Below, piece after piece: positions 34,707-48,811 of a stretch of DNA of 64,000 nt. Each line of letters opens with the position of its first letter. The first letter of the stretch is position 1. The translations under genes and the position numbers were made by a program. Under the pieces are notes generated by a model. It was given only the letters and a program-made list of their open reading frames with translations, did no database searches and had not been told where the DNA came from. The DNA comes from Betaproteobacteria bacterium (lineage in GTDB: Bacteria; Pseudomonadota; Gammaproteobacteria; Burkholderiales; Thiobacillaceae): contig JACRNB010000011.1 of assembly GCA_016219425.1 (NCBI GenBank), positions 124,001-188,000 on the forward strand. Reading direction: 5' to 3'.

Positions 34707-35780
34707 TCAGTGTCCGTGACGGTGATGCACATCCGGGAAATGGGCGTGCATGTGGCGGATCGGCGCGTGCCCATGCGGGTGGCTATGGGGCTCACGCCCA
34801 TCCCAGGCGAAATCGTGTTCATGCTGGTGATGTTCGTCGTGCACATGGGCATGTTCATGTCCCAACGGCTCATGCGTATGCGTGTGCGCGTGGCGTTCGG
34901 TCAGATGCAGCCAAACGCCGACGCCCATCAACAGGACGGCCAGCCAGAAAGAGGCCGACGTGGCCTCCCCCAGAAACGGAATGGCGATGGCGGCCCCGAT
35001 GAAGGGCGCGGTGGAGAAATACGCGCCGGTGCGGGCCGTACCCAGATGCCGTAGCGCGACGACAAACAGCGACAGGCTCGCGCCATAGGCGAACAATCCC
35101 AGCAGCAAGGCGGCGCCGATGCGGCCAGGGTCTGGCCAGACGGCGCCGTGCGCCAGGGCCAGCATCAGGTTGACCGAACCGGCGGCGAGCCCCTTCAGCG
35201 AGGCCAGCCAGCTTGCATCGACCAAAGCGACTCGGCGCGTCAGGTTGTTGTCGACGGCCCAGGCGAAACAGGCGCCCAACACGGCCAGTCCCGGGCCGAT
35301 TTCACCCAGCGCCGCGCCATCCCAACCGTCGGCAGGCCCGCTCAACACAACCGCCCCCGCGACGATGGCCGCCATGCCCAGGGCGATGCGCCGGTCGACG
35401 TTTTCCCGGAACACGAACCAGGCCAACAACGCGGTGAACACCGCCTCGGCATTCAACAGCAACGACGCCCCGGATGCCGGCATACCAGCCAGGCCGGTCA
35501 TCAGGAGCGCCGGCCCGATCACGCCCCCGCTACAGATCGCACCGATCAGCCAGGGCCATTCCGCGGTCGGCAGACGCACGACCGGCATCCTGCGTAACCG
35601 CCGGTACAGCCACAGGCCCAGGCCGGAGCCGAGATACAACAGGCCCGCCAGCAACCAGGGATCGACCGCCGCCAACAACGCCTTCGCCAACGGCGCGCCG
35701 GCCCCGAACAACAGGGCCGCCCCCAACGCGGCGGGGATGCCGGGTTGGCGGAGGCCGCGCCGCCAGATGGCCATCACCAT
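34707..35780 (-). CDS. EamA/DMT-family transporter with histidine-rich C-terminal tail
   Basis: A 357-aa drug/metabolite-type permease with ten predicted TM helices in two EamA repeats (ALGAALLFGAGAPLAKALLA; EAVFTALLAWFVFRENVDRR; PFIGAAIAIPFLGEATSASF). The last 65 or so residues form a tail with about two dozen His (THTHEPLGHEHAHVHDEHHQ and HSHPHGHAP) suited to binding Ni, Co, Zn or Cu. It lies 36 bp downstream of the czcA-type gene in the same orientation, so it is probably a metal-linked exporter in that operon. The tail could also be a metal-sensing or buffering element. Confidence 0.85.
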   Translation of the reverse strand: MVMAIWRRGLRQPGIPAALGAALLFGAGAPLAKALLAAVDPWLLAGLLYLGSGLGLWLYRRLRRMPVVRLPTAEWPWLIGAICSGGVIGPALLMTGLAGMPASGASLLLNAEAVFTALLAWFVFRENVDRRIALGMAAIVAGAVVLSGPADGWDGAALGEIGPGLAVLGACFAWAVDNNLTRRVALVDASWLASLKGLAAGSVNLMLALAHGAVWPDPGRIGAALLLGLFAYGASLSLFVVALRHLGTARTGAYFSTAPFIGAAIAIPFLGEATSASFWLAVLLMGVGVWLHLTERHAHTHTHEPLGHEHAHVHDEHHQHEHDFAWDGREPHSHPHGHAPIRHMHAHFPDVHHRHGH

Positions 35781-35816
35781 GGCATCAACCCGCGTTCACG
35801 GTTTCGGGCGGAAGAA

Positions 35817-38960
<3,144 letters not shown>

Positions 38961-38972
38961 GACAGGCTCCTG

Positions 38973-40577
38973 TTAGTGCGCATGGCCGTGGCCGATCTGC
39001 GCCGTGCCGGTGGACGCCAGCTTGACCAGATAAGCGCCGCGCGACACCACGCGGCTACCCGGCGTCAGGCCGTCCAGCACCTCCACCCAATCGCCCTCGC
39101 GCGCGCCCAGGCGAACCGTGCGCCGCTCGAACGATTCGCCGCCGGCCTGCACGAACACCACGGCCATGCCGCCTTCGTCCAGCACGCTGGAGGCGGGAAT
39201 CGCCACCGCCTCGCGCGCCTTGCCCGGAGCGCCGCCAAGGAACACCTGGGCCTGCACCGCCATGCCGATGGGAAACTGCCGCCCCTCCTGGGAGGTGAAT
39301 TCAAATATCACCGGCACGGTGCGCGTGGCGGCATCCACCACGCCGCCGACGGCGATGAGCCGCCCGTTCTTGCCGGGGATGATTTCAACGCTGCGTTCGT
39401 CGCCCGTGACGCGGAAGGCCGCGCCGCCCGGATTGACCAGACGCGCCGCCTCCGACTCGGGCACGCGCAATTCCAGCCACAGCCTGTTGCGGTCGGCGAT
39501 GTGGAACAGCAGCGCGCCTTCCTGGGCGTAAGCGCCGGGCGACACGCGCACATCGACGAGCGCGCCCGTCACCGGCGCGCGGAGCGGGACGCCGCCGCCG
39601 GCGCCGGAGTATTGGCCCAGGCGTTGCCGGGCGGCCTCCAGTTCAGCCCGCGCCAGCGCCAGGGCCGCCCGCGCCGCCAACACCCGTTTCTCCGGCACGG
39701 CCTCTTCCCGGAACAGCGTTTCCAGGCGCGCCAGCTCCTGCTCGGCCAACCCTTTCTCCACCTGGACGCGGTTCACCGCCGCGCGCAGGGTGGCGAGATC
39801 GGTCTCGCCGCCCAGACGGGGGACCAGATAGGCGAGCAACTGGCCTTGTTTCACGCTCTGGCCCAGGCGCGGGAACGCGCCCGCGACATGAACCTGCCCC
39901 GCCGCCGACGCGGTAAGCAGCGCCTCGCCCTCCGGGCGGGCGCGCAGGACGCCGGTGGCATTGACCGCTGCGCGGATGGGCCGCGTCACCACCTCGGCGG
40001 TGGCGAAATCCACCTTCCACTGCTGTTCCTTGGTGAAGCCAATGCCCTCATCCTCATGGGCGACGGGTTCAGCGTCGGCGGCCTTGCGGTCAGGGTGCAC
40101 GGTCACCGCACCCAGGGCGTGGACCGCCTGGAACGCCGGCGCGCTCACCTCGATGCTCAACATCCGTTTGCCGGCATGTTTGGGCGTCACCTCGGGACGG
40201 AAGATGCCGGGCTGGCTGGGCGCAGTCACGACGAAGACCTCATCCGGCTGGCCGTTGCCGCTCAAGCGGGCGCTGACCTTGCCGGCGGTGACGGCCTTGA
40301 AATCACTGAGTTGGGTCAGGTGGGCGGCAAAGGCGGATTTCTCACCCGCCACCAGGCGGGGAAATTCGACGAAAAGTTCGCTGCGATCCGTGAAATGGGT
40401 GCGCTTCTCGCCGCCTTCGCCGTGACCGCCATGCCCCGCCGCTTCGGCGGGATGGGCGGCCCCTTCCGCGTGCTTGCCTGCGGGCTTGCCGGTTGATGAT
40501 TCGCCGCAGGCGACAAGGCCTGCCATGCAGGCAATAAGCAGCAGCGTGTTCAGGGGATTCAGGTTGTGGGGTTTCAT
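38973..40577 (-). CDS. Periplasmic adaptor (membrane fusion) protein of metal efflux system, CzcB type
   Basis: A 534-aa adaptor, longer than most. It starts as a lipoprotein (LLIACMAGLVACGESS) and has a His-rich stretch (EAAGHGGHGEGGEKRTHF). A long N-terminal beta domain precedes the lipoyl/hairpin core (AAGQVHVAGAFPRLGQSVKQ; VPLRAPVTGALVDVRVSPGA) and the barrel domains, and it ends GHGHAH. The His-rich ends and extra N-terminal domain are characteristic of CzcB-like adaptors for Co/Zn/Cd. Its ATG overlaps the upstream outer-membrane gene stop by 4 bp. Confidence 0.92.
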   Translation of the reverse strand: MKPHNLNPLNTLLLIACMAGLVACGESSTGKPAGKHAEGAAHPAEAAGHGGHGEGGEKRTHFTDRSELFVEFPRLVAGEKSAFAAHLTQLSDFKAVTAGKVSARLSGNGQPDEVFVVTAPSQPGIFRPEVTPKHAGKRMLSIEVSAPAFQAVHALGAVTVHPDRKAADAEPVAHEDEGIGFTKEQQWKVDFATAEVVTRPIRAAVNATGVLRARPEGEALLTASAAGQVHVAGAFPRLGQSVKQGQLLAYLVPRLGGETDLATLRAAVNRVQVEKGLAEQELARLETLFREEAVPEKRVLAARAALALARAELEAARQRLGQYSGAGGGVPLRAPVTGALVDVRVSPGAYAQEGALLFHIADRNRLWLELRVPESEAARLVNPGGAAFRVTGDERSVEIIPGKNGRLIAVGGVVDAATRTVPVIFEFTSQEGRQFPIGMAVQAQVFLGGAPGKAREAVAIPASSVLDEGGMAVVFVQAGGESFERRTVRLGAREGDWVEVLDGLTPGSRVVSRGAYLVKLASTGTAQIGHGHAH

Positions 40578-41800
40578 TCAACGCTCCCGGTGATCAGGTC
40601 ATATTCAATGCGGGCCGCGCGCGCCCGGTGTTCCAGATCAAGCGCGGCGATCTCGGTTTCCAGCGCGCCACGGTAGGCGTCCAGCAACTCCAGCAGGCTG
40701 GATTCGCCGCCCTGGTAGGCAAGCTCGGCGATGCGCAGCAGGTCCGGCAGCGGCGCCACGGCGCGGCGGCGGTAGTCCGCCGCCGCCGTGCGCAGTTGCG
40801 CGGCCTGGCGGTGCAGGCCGCGCAGATCGCCCTCGGCGCGGGTGTGCGCCAAACGGTATTCGGCGCGGTGCTGCATGGCCTCCCCCGCCGCACGCTGACG
40901 CCCGGCCTGCTGGCGGTCGAACACCGGCAGCGGCATGGACAACGCGACGACCACGCCGTTGTCCTTGCGGAACCCGTTGTCCACCCACTTGGGGCCGATG
41001 CCCACGGTGATCTCCGGGATGCCCCCCTTACCGGCGGCGCGGCCTTCCAGATCCGCCGCTTCGGCGCGGCGGGCCAGGGCCAGCAGGTCAGGACGTTGAT
41101 CCAGCCGACCCAGCGCGGCGTCGAGCGCGGGGAGCGGCGGGGGAGACAGTTCGCCAGCCACGGCGAGCCGATCTGAACGCCCCGCCAGTACGCCCAGGCG
41201 GGTCAGCGCACGCTCAAGTTCGGCGCGTTCACTGACCAGACGGACTTCCGAAGCCACCCGCTCTCGCGTCAGCCGCCGCTGGTCATAGCCGGAGGCTTCG
41301 CCGGCGCGGGCAAGTTTGGCCACCAGGGCCTCGATGCGGGCAAAGCGCTGCACCCAGGTGTCGGCGGCCTGCACCACCGCCTGCCGGTACAGCGCGGCAT
41401 GAAACTCGCGCCGGATTTCGGCGGCGATGCCGACGCGGCGACCGAGATGGTCGGCGCCGACGGCATCCGCACGGCGGTCGGCGGCCTGCCGACGCAGATC
41501 GCGTCGATGGGCCGGGTCAAAGGTCTGGCTCAGCATCAGGCTGTGCTCGACGGTATCCGGCGTTCCGCCGACACGGTCGTAGCCGTAACTCAATACCGGG
41601 TTGGGGCGCTGGCCGGCGGCGAGGGCGTCGGCCTCAGCGGCTTTGGTCGAACCTTGCTCCAGATCGGCCAGGTCGTTTCTGGCCAACCCCGAGCGAACCG
41701 CATCGGCCTCGGTCAGCACGGCGTGCGGGGCGGATTGCGCCCACGCCGCCGGGAGCGGTGCGAGCAGGGAAATGACGAACAGGGTGTGCGCGAAACGCAT
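40574..41800 (-). CDS. Outer-membrane efflux channel (TolC/CzcC family)
   Basis: A 408-aa TolC-fold protein with signal peptide (MRFAHTLFVISLLAPLPAAWA). The two repeated long-helix regions are seen in GLARNDLADLEQGSTKAAEA and AELAYQGGESSLLELLDAYR. It completes the tripartite exporter with the adaptor and RND genes downstream. It follows the CzcI-like gene after 101 bp. Confidence 0.92.
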   Translation of the reverse strand: MRFAHTLFVISLLAPLPAAWAQSAPHAVLTEADAVRSGLARNDLADLEQGSTKAAEADALAAGQRPNPVLSYGYDRVGGTPDTVEHSLMLSQTFDPAHRRDLRRQAADRRADAVGADHLGRRVGIAAEIRREFHAALYRQAVVQAADTWVQRFARIEALVAKLARAGEASGYDQRRLTRERVASEVRLVSERAELERALTRLGVLAGRSDRLAVAGELSPPPLPALDAALGRLDQRPDLLALARRAEAADLEGRAAGKGGIPEITVGIGPKWVDNGFRKDNGVVVALSMPLPVFDRQQAGRQRAAGEAMQHRAEYRLAHTRAEGDLRGLHRQAAQLRTAAADYRRRAVAPLPDLLRIAELAYQGGESSLLELLDAYRGALETEIAALDLEHRARAARIEYDLITGSVE

Positions 41801-41901
41801 GGTTTTCCTCGTGACGAAACAGGGGGGACGAAGAACACCGGCGGACGCTGGTGATACACGGCACAGGCGGACGCCGGGCCGTGGCAGACAGAGCGCGCCG
41901 G

Positions 41902-42246
41902 TCAGGCGCGCGCTAGCGGGGGACGATCCAGCCGCGGGGGCGTGCGGGAAAGAAAGCGGGTTGGCGCGTAAGCAGGCGGCCCTTCGGACTGGGCCGCTCC
42001 CACGTTCAGATTGATTTCAAAAAGGAGGGTGAGACAGGTGGGGTGGCAATGACTGCCAAGGAGCCCATCGTCGGTGTGGCCTTTTTCAGCGTCCCCCAGA
42101 GGGATGTCGGCAGGATGATCATGTCCATGGGAATGAACCCCCAACGCCACATCCTCGCCCGCATGCCCGAACAAACCCGCCGCTGTCGCCCAGGCGAACT
42201 GGAGCGGAATGACCAACAGGAGGATCAGGACGATGGCGCGACGCAT
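41902..42246 (-). CDS. CzcI-like small exported protein
   Basis: A 114-aa protein with a signal peptide (MRRAIVLILLLVIPLQFAWA) and a His-rich mature part (HSHGHDHPAD, GSHCHPTCLT). It resembles CzcI, the small periplasmic protein found upstream of czcCBA in betaproteobacteria. Its position as the first gene of the czc-type operon supports this. Probably metal-binding or regulatory. Confidence 0.75.
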   Translation of the reverse strand: MRRAIVLILLLVIPLQFAWATAAGLFGHAGEDVALGVHSHGHDHPADIPLGDAEKGHTDDGLLGSHCHPTCLTLLFEINLNVGAAQSEGPPAYAPTRFLSRTPPRLDRPPLARA

Positions 42247-42361
42247 GCCGGCGATTCTACGGTCACCGCCGCGTCCGCACCCATGGTCTGTTCATACGCA
42301 TGTCCATGCCCACGGGGCGGCCATGGGGAACCCCTCCCGCTGAACCTTGTCCGTTCCAGCG

Positions 42362-42475
42362 TCAACCGGACGAAACGAGACAGGAAGCCAGCGCCATCAG
42401 CAGACCGGCCACGCCGACGATGAGCACGGGCAGATCCGGGTTGATGGAATGGGAAAGGGAAAGAATGGCTTTCAT
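42362..42475 (-). CDS. Possible 37-aa single-TM peptide upstream of czcI
   Basis: A short frame reads MKAILSLSHSINPDLPVLIV then GVAGLLMALASCLVSSG, one clear hydrophobic helix. It lies in the 380-bp interval between the CzcI-like gene and rpoD and in the czc orientation. No strong ribosome-binding site was identified. It could be a real membrane micropeptide or chance; the rest of this interval has no other supported gene. Confidence 0.3.
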   Translation of the reverse strand: MKAILSLSHSINPDLPVLIVGVAGLLMALASCLVSSG

Positions 42476-42581
42476 GGATGACCCCGGTGGATGACGCCCG
42501 TGCAGTGTGCTCACCCCCCTGCCTCAAAACCTGAGCCCGCCCATTCCCCCGAGGCGGCGCAGGAACCTGCCCGCGTTACTG

Positions 42582-42587
42582 TACAAT
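42582..42587 (+). promoter_or_regulatory. Possible -10 box of rpoD
   Basis: TACAAT lies 39 bp before the rpoD ATG in an otherwise GC-rich stretch (CTGTACAATCGCGCGTTTTT). It is a good -10 match, but no convincing -35 was found at the usual distance. Confidence 0.35.
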
Positions 42588-42626
42588 CGCGCGTTTTTCG
42601 CAGCGTCACCTGGAGCACGTCCCGAT

Positions 42627-44600
<1,974 letters not shown>

Positions 44601-44609
44601 CCGTTTACC

Positions 44610-44686
44610 GGGCCTGTAGCTCAGTTGGTTAGAGCAGAGGACTCATAATCCTTTGGTCCAGGGTTCAAGTCCCTGCGGGCCCACCA
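44610..44686 (+). tRNA. tRNA with anticodon CAT (elongator Met, or Ile2 with lysidine)
   Basis: The 77-nt cloverleaf has acceptor GGGCCTG paired with CGGGCCC (one G-T pair), discriminator A and an encoded CCA. The anticodon loop is CTCATAA. It is not an initiator tRNA, because positions 1 and 72 form a normal G-C pair. Whether TilS converts this C34 to lysidine (Ile2) or it is elongator Met cannot be decided reliably by eye. Confidence 0.93.
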
Positions 44687-44697
44687 GATCCAACGCC

Positions 44698-44940
44698 ATG
44701 ACCAAAGCCGCCAAGACCGCACCGCCCAAGGATTTTGAAAGCGCCACCGCCGAGCTGGAGCGGCTGGTGGCCGAGATGGAATCCGGCCAGCTCACGCTGG
44801 AGGCCTCCCTGGCGGCCTACAAACGCGGCATGGAACTCAGCGCCTTCTGCCAGAAGACCCTGGACGGCGCGGAGCAACAGATCCAGATCCTCGAACACGG
44901 CCAGCTCAAACCCTTTGACGCGGACGCCGGCGATGACTGA
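44698..44940 (+). CDS. xseB: Exodeoxyribonuclease VII small subunit
   Basis: An 80-aa XseB with the family core FESATAELERLVAEMESGQL and LEASLAAYKRGMELSAFCQK. It partners XseA in single-strand DNA degradation. The ATG at 44698 lies 12 bp after the tRNA, and its stop overlaps the ispA start. xseB-ispA-dxs is a conserved proteobacterial order. Confidence 0.95.
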   Translation: MTKAAKTAPPKDFESATAELERLVAEMESGQLTLEASLAAYKRGMELSAFCQKTLDGAEQQIQILEHGQLKPFDADAGDD

Positions 44941-45805
44941 TTTCGCCGTCTGGTCGCGCGCCATCCAGGCGCGCATGGAAACCGCCCTCGCCGCCTGCCT
45001 GCCCGATGCCACCCTGGCCCCCCAGCGTCTGCACGCGGCCATGCGCTACGTCACCCTGGGCGGCGGCAAGCGCGTGCGCCCCATGCTCGCCTTCGCCGCC
45101 GGCGAGGCGGTGAACGCCGACATGGACCGGGTCGAAGCCGCCGCCTGCGCGGTGGAACTGATCCACGTCTACTCCCTCACCCACGACGACCTGCCCTGCA
45201 TGGACGACGACGACCTGCGCCGGGGCAAGCCCACCTGCCATGTGGAATACGACGAAGCCACCGCCCTGCTCGTGGGCGACGCCCTGCAAAGCCTGGCCTT
45301 CGAAGTGCTGGCGGAAGGGGGAGGCAGCGCCGGGATGCTGCGCCAACTCGCCCGCGCCGCCGGCTCGCGCGGCATGTGCGGCGGCCAGGCGGTGGATCTC
45401 GCCAGCACGGGCCAGAGCCTGGACCTGGCCGAACTCGAATTCATGCACATCCACAAGACCGGCGCGCTGATTCAGGCCGCCGTGCTCCTGGGCGCGCTCG
45501 CGGACGACGCCCTGGCCGACGACGCGCGTCACCGCCTGGAGCGTTACGCCCGCTGCATCGGCCTCGCCTTCCAGGTCATGGACGACGTGCTCGACGCCGA
45601 GACCGACACCGCCACCCTGGGCAAGACCGCCGGCAAGGACGCCGCCCAGGGCAAGGCCACCTACCTCACCCTGATGAGCGCAAAAGAGGCGCGCGCCTAC
45701 GCCGACGAACTCACCTCCGAGGCCCTGGCGCAACTGGAACCCTTCGGCGCACGCGGCCAGCGTCTGGCCGAAATCGCCCGCTTCATCGTCGAACGCCGTT
45801 ATTGA
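44933..45805 (+). CDS. ispA: Farnesyl diphosphate synthase
   Basis: IspA condenses IPP with DMAPP/GPP to make FPP. The 290-aa protein starts MTDFAVWSRAIQARMETALA at 44933, overlapping xseB by 8 bp. Motifs: GGGKRVRPMLAFAAGEAVNA, first Asp-rich motif DDLPCMDDDDLRRGKP and second DDVLDAETD. Together with Dxs it feeds isoprenoid synthesis. Confidence 0.95.
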   Translation: MTDFAVWSRAIQARMETALAACLPDATLAPQRLHAAMRYVTLGGGKRVRPMLAFAAGEAVNADMDRVEAAACAVELIHVYSLTHDDLPCMDDDDLRRGKPTCHVEYDEATALLVGDALQSLAFEVLAEGGGSAGMLRQLARAAGSRGMCGGQAVDLASTGQSLDLAELEFMHIHKTGALIQAAVLLGALADDALADDARHRLERYARCIGLAFQVMDDVLDAETDTATLGKTAGKDAAQGKATYLTLMSAKEARAYADELTSEALAQLEPFGARGQRLAEIARFIVERRY

Positions 45806-45828
45806 ACATGCCCCTACCGCGCACCACC

Positions 45829-45906
45829 CCCGTAGGAGCCCGGCTGTGCCGGGCGATCAGCCTCTGGATGCGTCGCAATTGCCCGGCACAGCCGGGCGCC
45901 CACGGG
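45829..45906. repeat. REP-like inverted pair between ispA and dxs
   Basis: Left arm GTAGGAGCCCGGCTGTGCCG (starting at 45831) and right arm GCCCGGCACAGCCGGGCGCC (starting at 45881) face each other around a 20-30-nt centre. The core is the same as in the tandem array at 16215-16450. Confidence 0.88.
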
Positions 45907-45925
45907 ACCGCTTCCGAGATTCGCC

Positions 45926-47770
45926 ATGCCCCTGCTTGACCGCATCCACACCCCCGCCGACCTGAAGCCCCTGACCCGGCCCGAACTCAAGGGCCTGGCG
46001 GCGGAACTTCGCACCTTCATCATCGACTCGGTGGCCAAGACCGGCGGCCACCTCGCCTCCAACCTGGGCGTGGTCGAGCTTACCGTGGCCCTGCATTACG
46101 TCTTCGACACCCCCGCCGACCGCATCGTCTGGGACGTGGGCCACCAGACCTATGTGCACAAATGCCTTACCGGGCGGCGCGAGCGCATGCACACCCTGCG
46201 CCAGACCGACGGCCTCTCCGGCTTTCCCAAGCGCGAAGAAAGCGAATACGACGCCTTCGTCGCCGGCCATTCCAGCACCTCCATCTCCGCCGCCTTGGGC
46301 ATGGCCACGGCGGCCAAGCTGGAAGGCTCCGAGCGCCGCGTGGTCGCCATCATCGGCGACGGCGCGATGACCGCCGGCATGGCCTTCGAGGCGCTCAACA
46401 ACGCCGGCGCCATGGACGCCAACCTGCTGGTCATCCTCAACGACAACGACATGTCCATCAGCGCCAACGTCGGCGCACTCAACAACTACCTCACCAAACT
46501 GCTCTCGGGCCGCTTCTACAACGCCGTGCGCGGGGCCGGCGACAAGCTCCTGGCCAACCTGCCCCCCATCCACGAGCTGGCCAAGCGCGCAGAAGAACAC
46601 CTGAAAGGCATGGTCACCCCCGGCACCCTGTTCGAGGAATTCGGCTTCAACTACCTGGGCCCCATCGACGGCCACGACCTCGACGCCCTCATCCCCACCC
46701 TGCACAACATCCGCCAGCTCAAAGGCCCCCAGTTCCTGCATGTGGTCACCCAAAAGGGCCACGGCTACTCCCCGGCAGAGGCGGACCCCCTGCGCTACCA
46801 CGGCGTCGGCAAGTTCAAGGTCGAGATCGGCGTGGAGACCCGCAAGGCCGCCGGCAAACCCAGCTACACCGAGATCTTCGGCCAGTGGCTGTGCGACATG
46901 GCGGACGCAGACGAGCGCCTGGTCGGCATCACCCCCGCCATGTGCGAAGGCTCCGGCCTCACCGCCTTCACCGAGAAACACCCGCAGCGCTACTTCGACG
47001 TCGGCATCGCCGAACAGCACGCCCTCACCTTCGCCGCCGGCATGGCCTGCGAAGGCAAAAAACCCGTGGTGGCGATCTACTCCACCTTCCTGCAACGCGC
47101 CTACGACCAACTCATCCACGACATCGCCCTGCAAGACCTGCCGGTCATGCTCGCCATCGACCGCGCCGGTCTGGTGGGCGCGGACGGCCCCACCCACGCC
47201 GGCGCGTTCGACCTCTCCTTCCTGCGCTGCATCCCCAACCTGCTGATCGCCGCCCCCTCGGACGAAAACGAGTGCTACCAACTGCTCAGCACCGCCTACC
47301 GCCATGACGGCCCCAGCGCCGTGCGCTACCCGCGCGGCATCGGCGTCGGCGCGAGCATCACCCCCGGCCTGGAAACGGTGGCGATCGGGCGCGGCGTAGT
47401 GCGGCGCGAAGGCCGTCGCATCGCCTTCATCGCCTTCGGCAGCCTGGTCGCCGCCGCCCTCTCAGTAGCGGAAAAACTGGACGCCAGCGTCGCCGACATG
47501 CGCTTCGTCAAACCCCTGGATACCGACCTGCTGCGCCGTCTGGCGGAAACCCACGACGCCCTGGTGACGCTGGAAGAGAACGTGATCATGGGCGGCGCCG
47601 GCGCCGCCGTGGCGGAGGCGCTTGCGGCCATGGGTCTCACCCAACCCCTCCTGCACCTGGGCCTGCCCGACCGTTTCGTCGAGCACGGCGACCCCGCCAC
47701 CCTGCTCGCCCGTTGCGGCCTCGACCCCGCCGGCATCGAAGCCGCCGTGCGGGCACGATTTCCCGAGTAA
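45926..47770 (+). CDS. dxs: 1-deoxy-D-xylulose-5-phosphate synthase
   Basis: Dxs joins pyruvate and glyceraldehyde 3-phosphate with thiamine diphosphate, the first step of the MEP pathway. The 614-aa protein shows [20 protein letters not shown], the TPP-binding [27 protein letters not shown] region and the central [20 protein letters not shown]. Downstream of ispA across a REP pair. Confidence 0.97.
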   Translation: MPLLDRIHTPADLKPLTRPELKGLAAELRTFIIDSVAKTGGHLASNLGVVELTVALHYVFDTPADRIVWDVGHQTYVHKCLTGRRERMHTLRQTDGLSGFPKREESEYDAFVAGHSSTSISAALGMATAAKLEGSERRVVAIIGDGAMTAGMAFEALNNAGAMDANLLVILNDNDMSISANVGALNNYLTKLLSGRFYNAVRGAGDKLLANLPPIHELAKRAEEHLKGMVTPGTLFEEFGFNYLGPIDGHDLDALIPTLHNIRQLKGPQFLHVVTQKGHGYSPAEADPLRYHGVGKFKVEIGVETRKAAGKPSYTEIFGQWLCDMADADERLVGITPAMCEGSGLTAFTEKHPQRYFDVGIAEQHALTFAAGMACEGKKPVVAIYSTFLQRAYDQLIHDIALQDLPVMLAIDRAGLVGADGPTHAGAFDLSFLRCIPNLLIAAPSDENECYQLLSTAYRHDGPSAVRYPRGIGVGASITPGLETVAIGRGVVRREGRRIAFIAFGSLVAAALSVAEKLDASVADMRFVKPLDTDLLRRLAETHDALVTLEENVIMGGAGAAVAEALAAMGLTQPLLHLGLPDRFVEHGDPATLLARCGLDPAGIEAAVRARFPE

Positions 47771-47800
47771 TTTACTCGGACATTGCGTCCGACTTATACT
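47763..47800 (+). promoter_or_regulatory. Candidate folE2 promoter with overlapping palindromes
   Basis: TTTACT (47771-47776) and TATACT (47795-47800) are spaced 18 bp and could be -35/-10 for folE2. A perfect 17-bp palindrome CCGAGTAA-T-TTACTCGG (47763-47779) overlaps the -35 and the dxs stop, and a CGGAC-N5-GTCCG dyad lies in the spacer. folE2 is Zur-controlled in several bacteria, so an operator is plausible but unproven. Confidence 0.45.
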
Positions 47801-47828
47801 TCGGCCACCCCCAAGCTAGGAATTTGCC

Positions 47829-48677
47829 ATGAGCGTTTGCGACGCGGTGTGTGACTCCACCGCCCCCTGCCCCGATAAATCCAAACCCGCAACCGCCCCC
47901 ATTGCGGACGTCCAGAACTACCCGGATTCGCGCAAGATCGCCATCGACAAGGTAGGCATCAAGGCCATCCGCCACCCCATCAAGGTCTTGGACAAGACCG
48001 GCGGCGCCCAGCACACCATCGCCACCTTCGGCATGTACGTGTACCTGCCGCACCACTTCAAGGGGACGCACATGTCCCGCTTCATCCAGATCCTCAACGG
48101 CTACGAGCGCGAGATCTCGGTGGAAAGCTTCGAGCACATGATGCGCGAGATGGTGAAGCGCCTGGAGGCGGACTCCGGCCATGTGGAGATGAACTTCCCC
48201 TACTTTGTGAACAAGACCGCGCCCGTCTCCGGCGTGGAAAGCCTGATGGACTACGACGTCACCTTCATCGGCGAGATCCGCGACGGCGCCTATCTCCAGA
48301 CCATGAAGGTCGTGGTGCCCTGCACCAGCCTGTGCCCCTGCTCCAAACAAATCTCCCAGTACGGCGCACACAACCAGCGCTCGCACGTCACCATCACCGT
48401 GCGCACCAACGCCTTCGTCTGGATCGAAGACGTGATCCGCATGGCCGAAGAAAACGCCTCCAGCCAGCTCTACGGCCTGTTGAAGCGTCCGGACGAAAAG
48501 TTCGTCACCGAACGCGCCTACGAAAACCCCAAATTCGTGGAAGACCTGGTGCGCGACGTGGCAGCGGCCCTGAACGGGGACGAGCGCATCGACGCCTATG
48601 TGGTGGAAGCGGAAAACTTCGAATCCATCCACAACCACAGCGCCTATGCGCTGATCGAGCGCGACAAGACCGCCTGA
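47829..48677 (+). CDS. folE2: GTP cyclohydrolase IB (FolE2)
   Basis: FolE2 converts GTP to dihydroneopterin triphosphate for folate and queuosine pathways and can use metals other than zinc. The 282-aa protein shows [31 protein letters not shown] and the metal-binding [20 protein letters not shown]. The N-terminus has three Cys ([11 protein letters not shown]). Preceded by a likely promoter. Confidence 0.95.
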   Translation: MSVCDAVCDSTAPCPDKSKPATAPIADVQNYPDSRKIAIDKVGIKAIRHPIKVLDKTGGAQHTIATFGMYVYLPHHFKGTHMSRFIQILNGYEREISVESFEHMMREMVKRLEADSGHVEMNFPYFVNKTAPVSGVESLMDYDVTFIGEIRDGAYLQTMKVVVPCTSLCPCSKQISQYGAHNQRSHVTITVRTNAFVWIEDVIRMAEENASSQLYGLLKRPDEKFVTERAYENPKFVEDLVRDVAAALNGDERIDAYVVEAENFESIHNHSAYALIERDKTA

Positions 48678-48811
48678 AACCGGCCCCAAGTCACGGCGAA
48701 CCTGCCCGGTCCCTCCCTCACTGCACGCCCGCCCGACCTAGCGCACCTACCGTTCCGCCACCCCCTGGGTTGATAATGCGAGCGCCCTTTTTTCCCCTCC
48801 CAGCGCGCCCC

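Noticed and set aside
42225-42527. 100-codon minus-strand open frame between czcI and rpoD
   Set aside because: Composition is not protein-like and it overlaps the CzcI-like start; the 37-codon frame within the interval looks more plausible.
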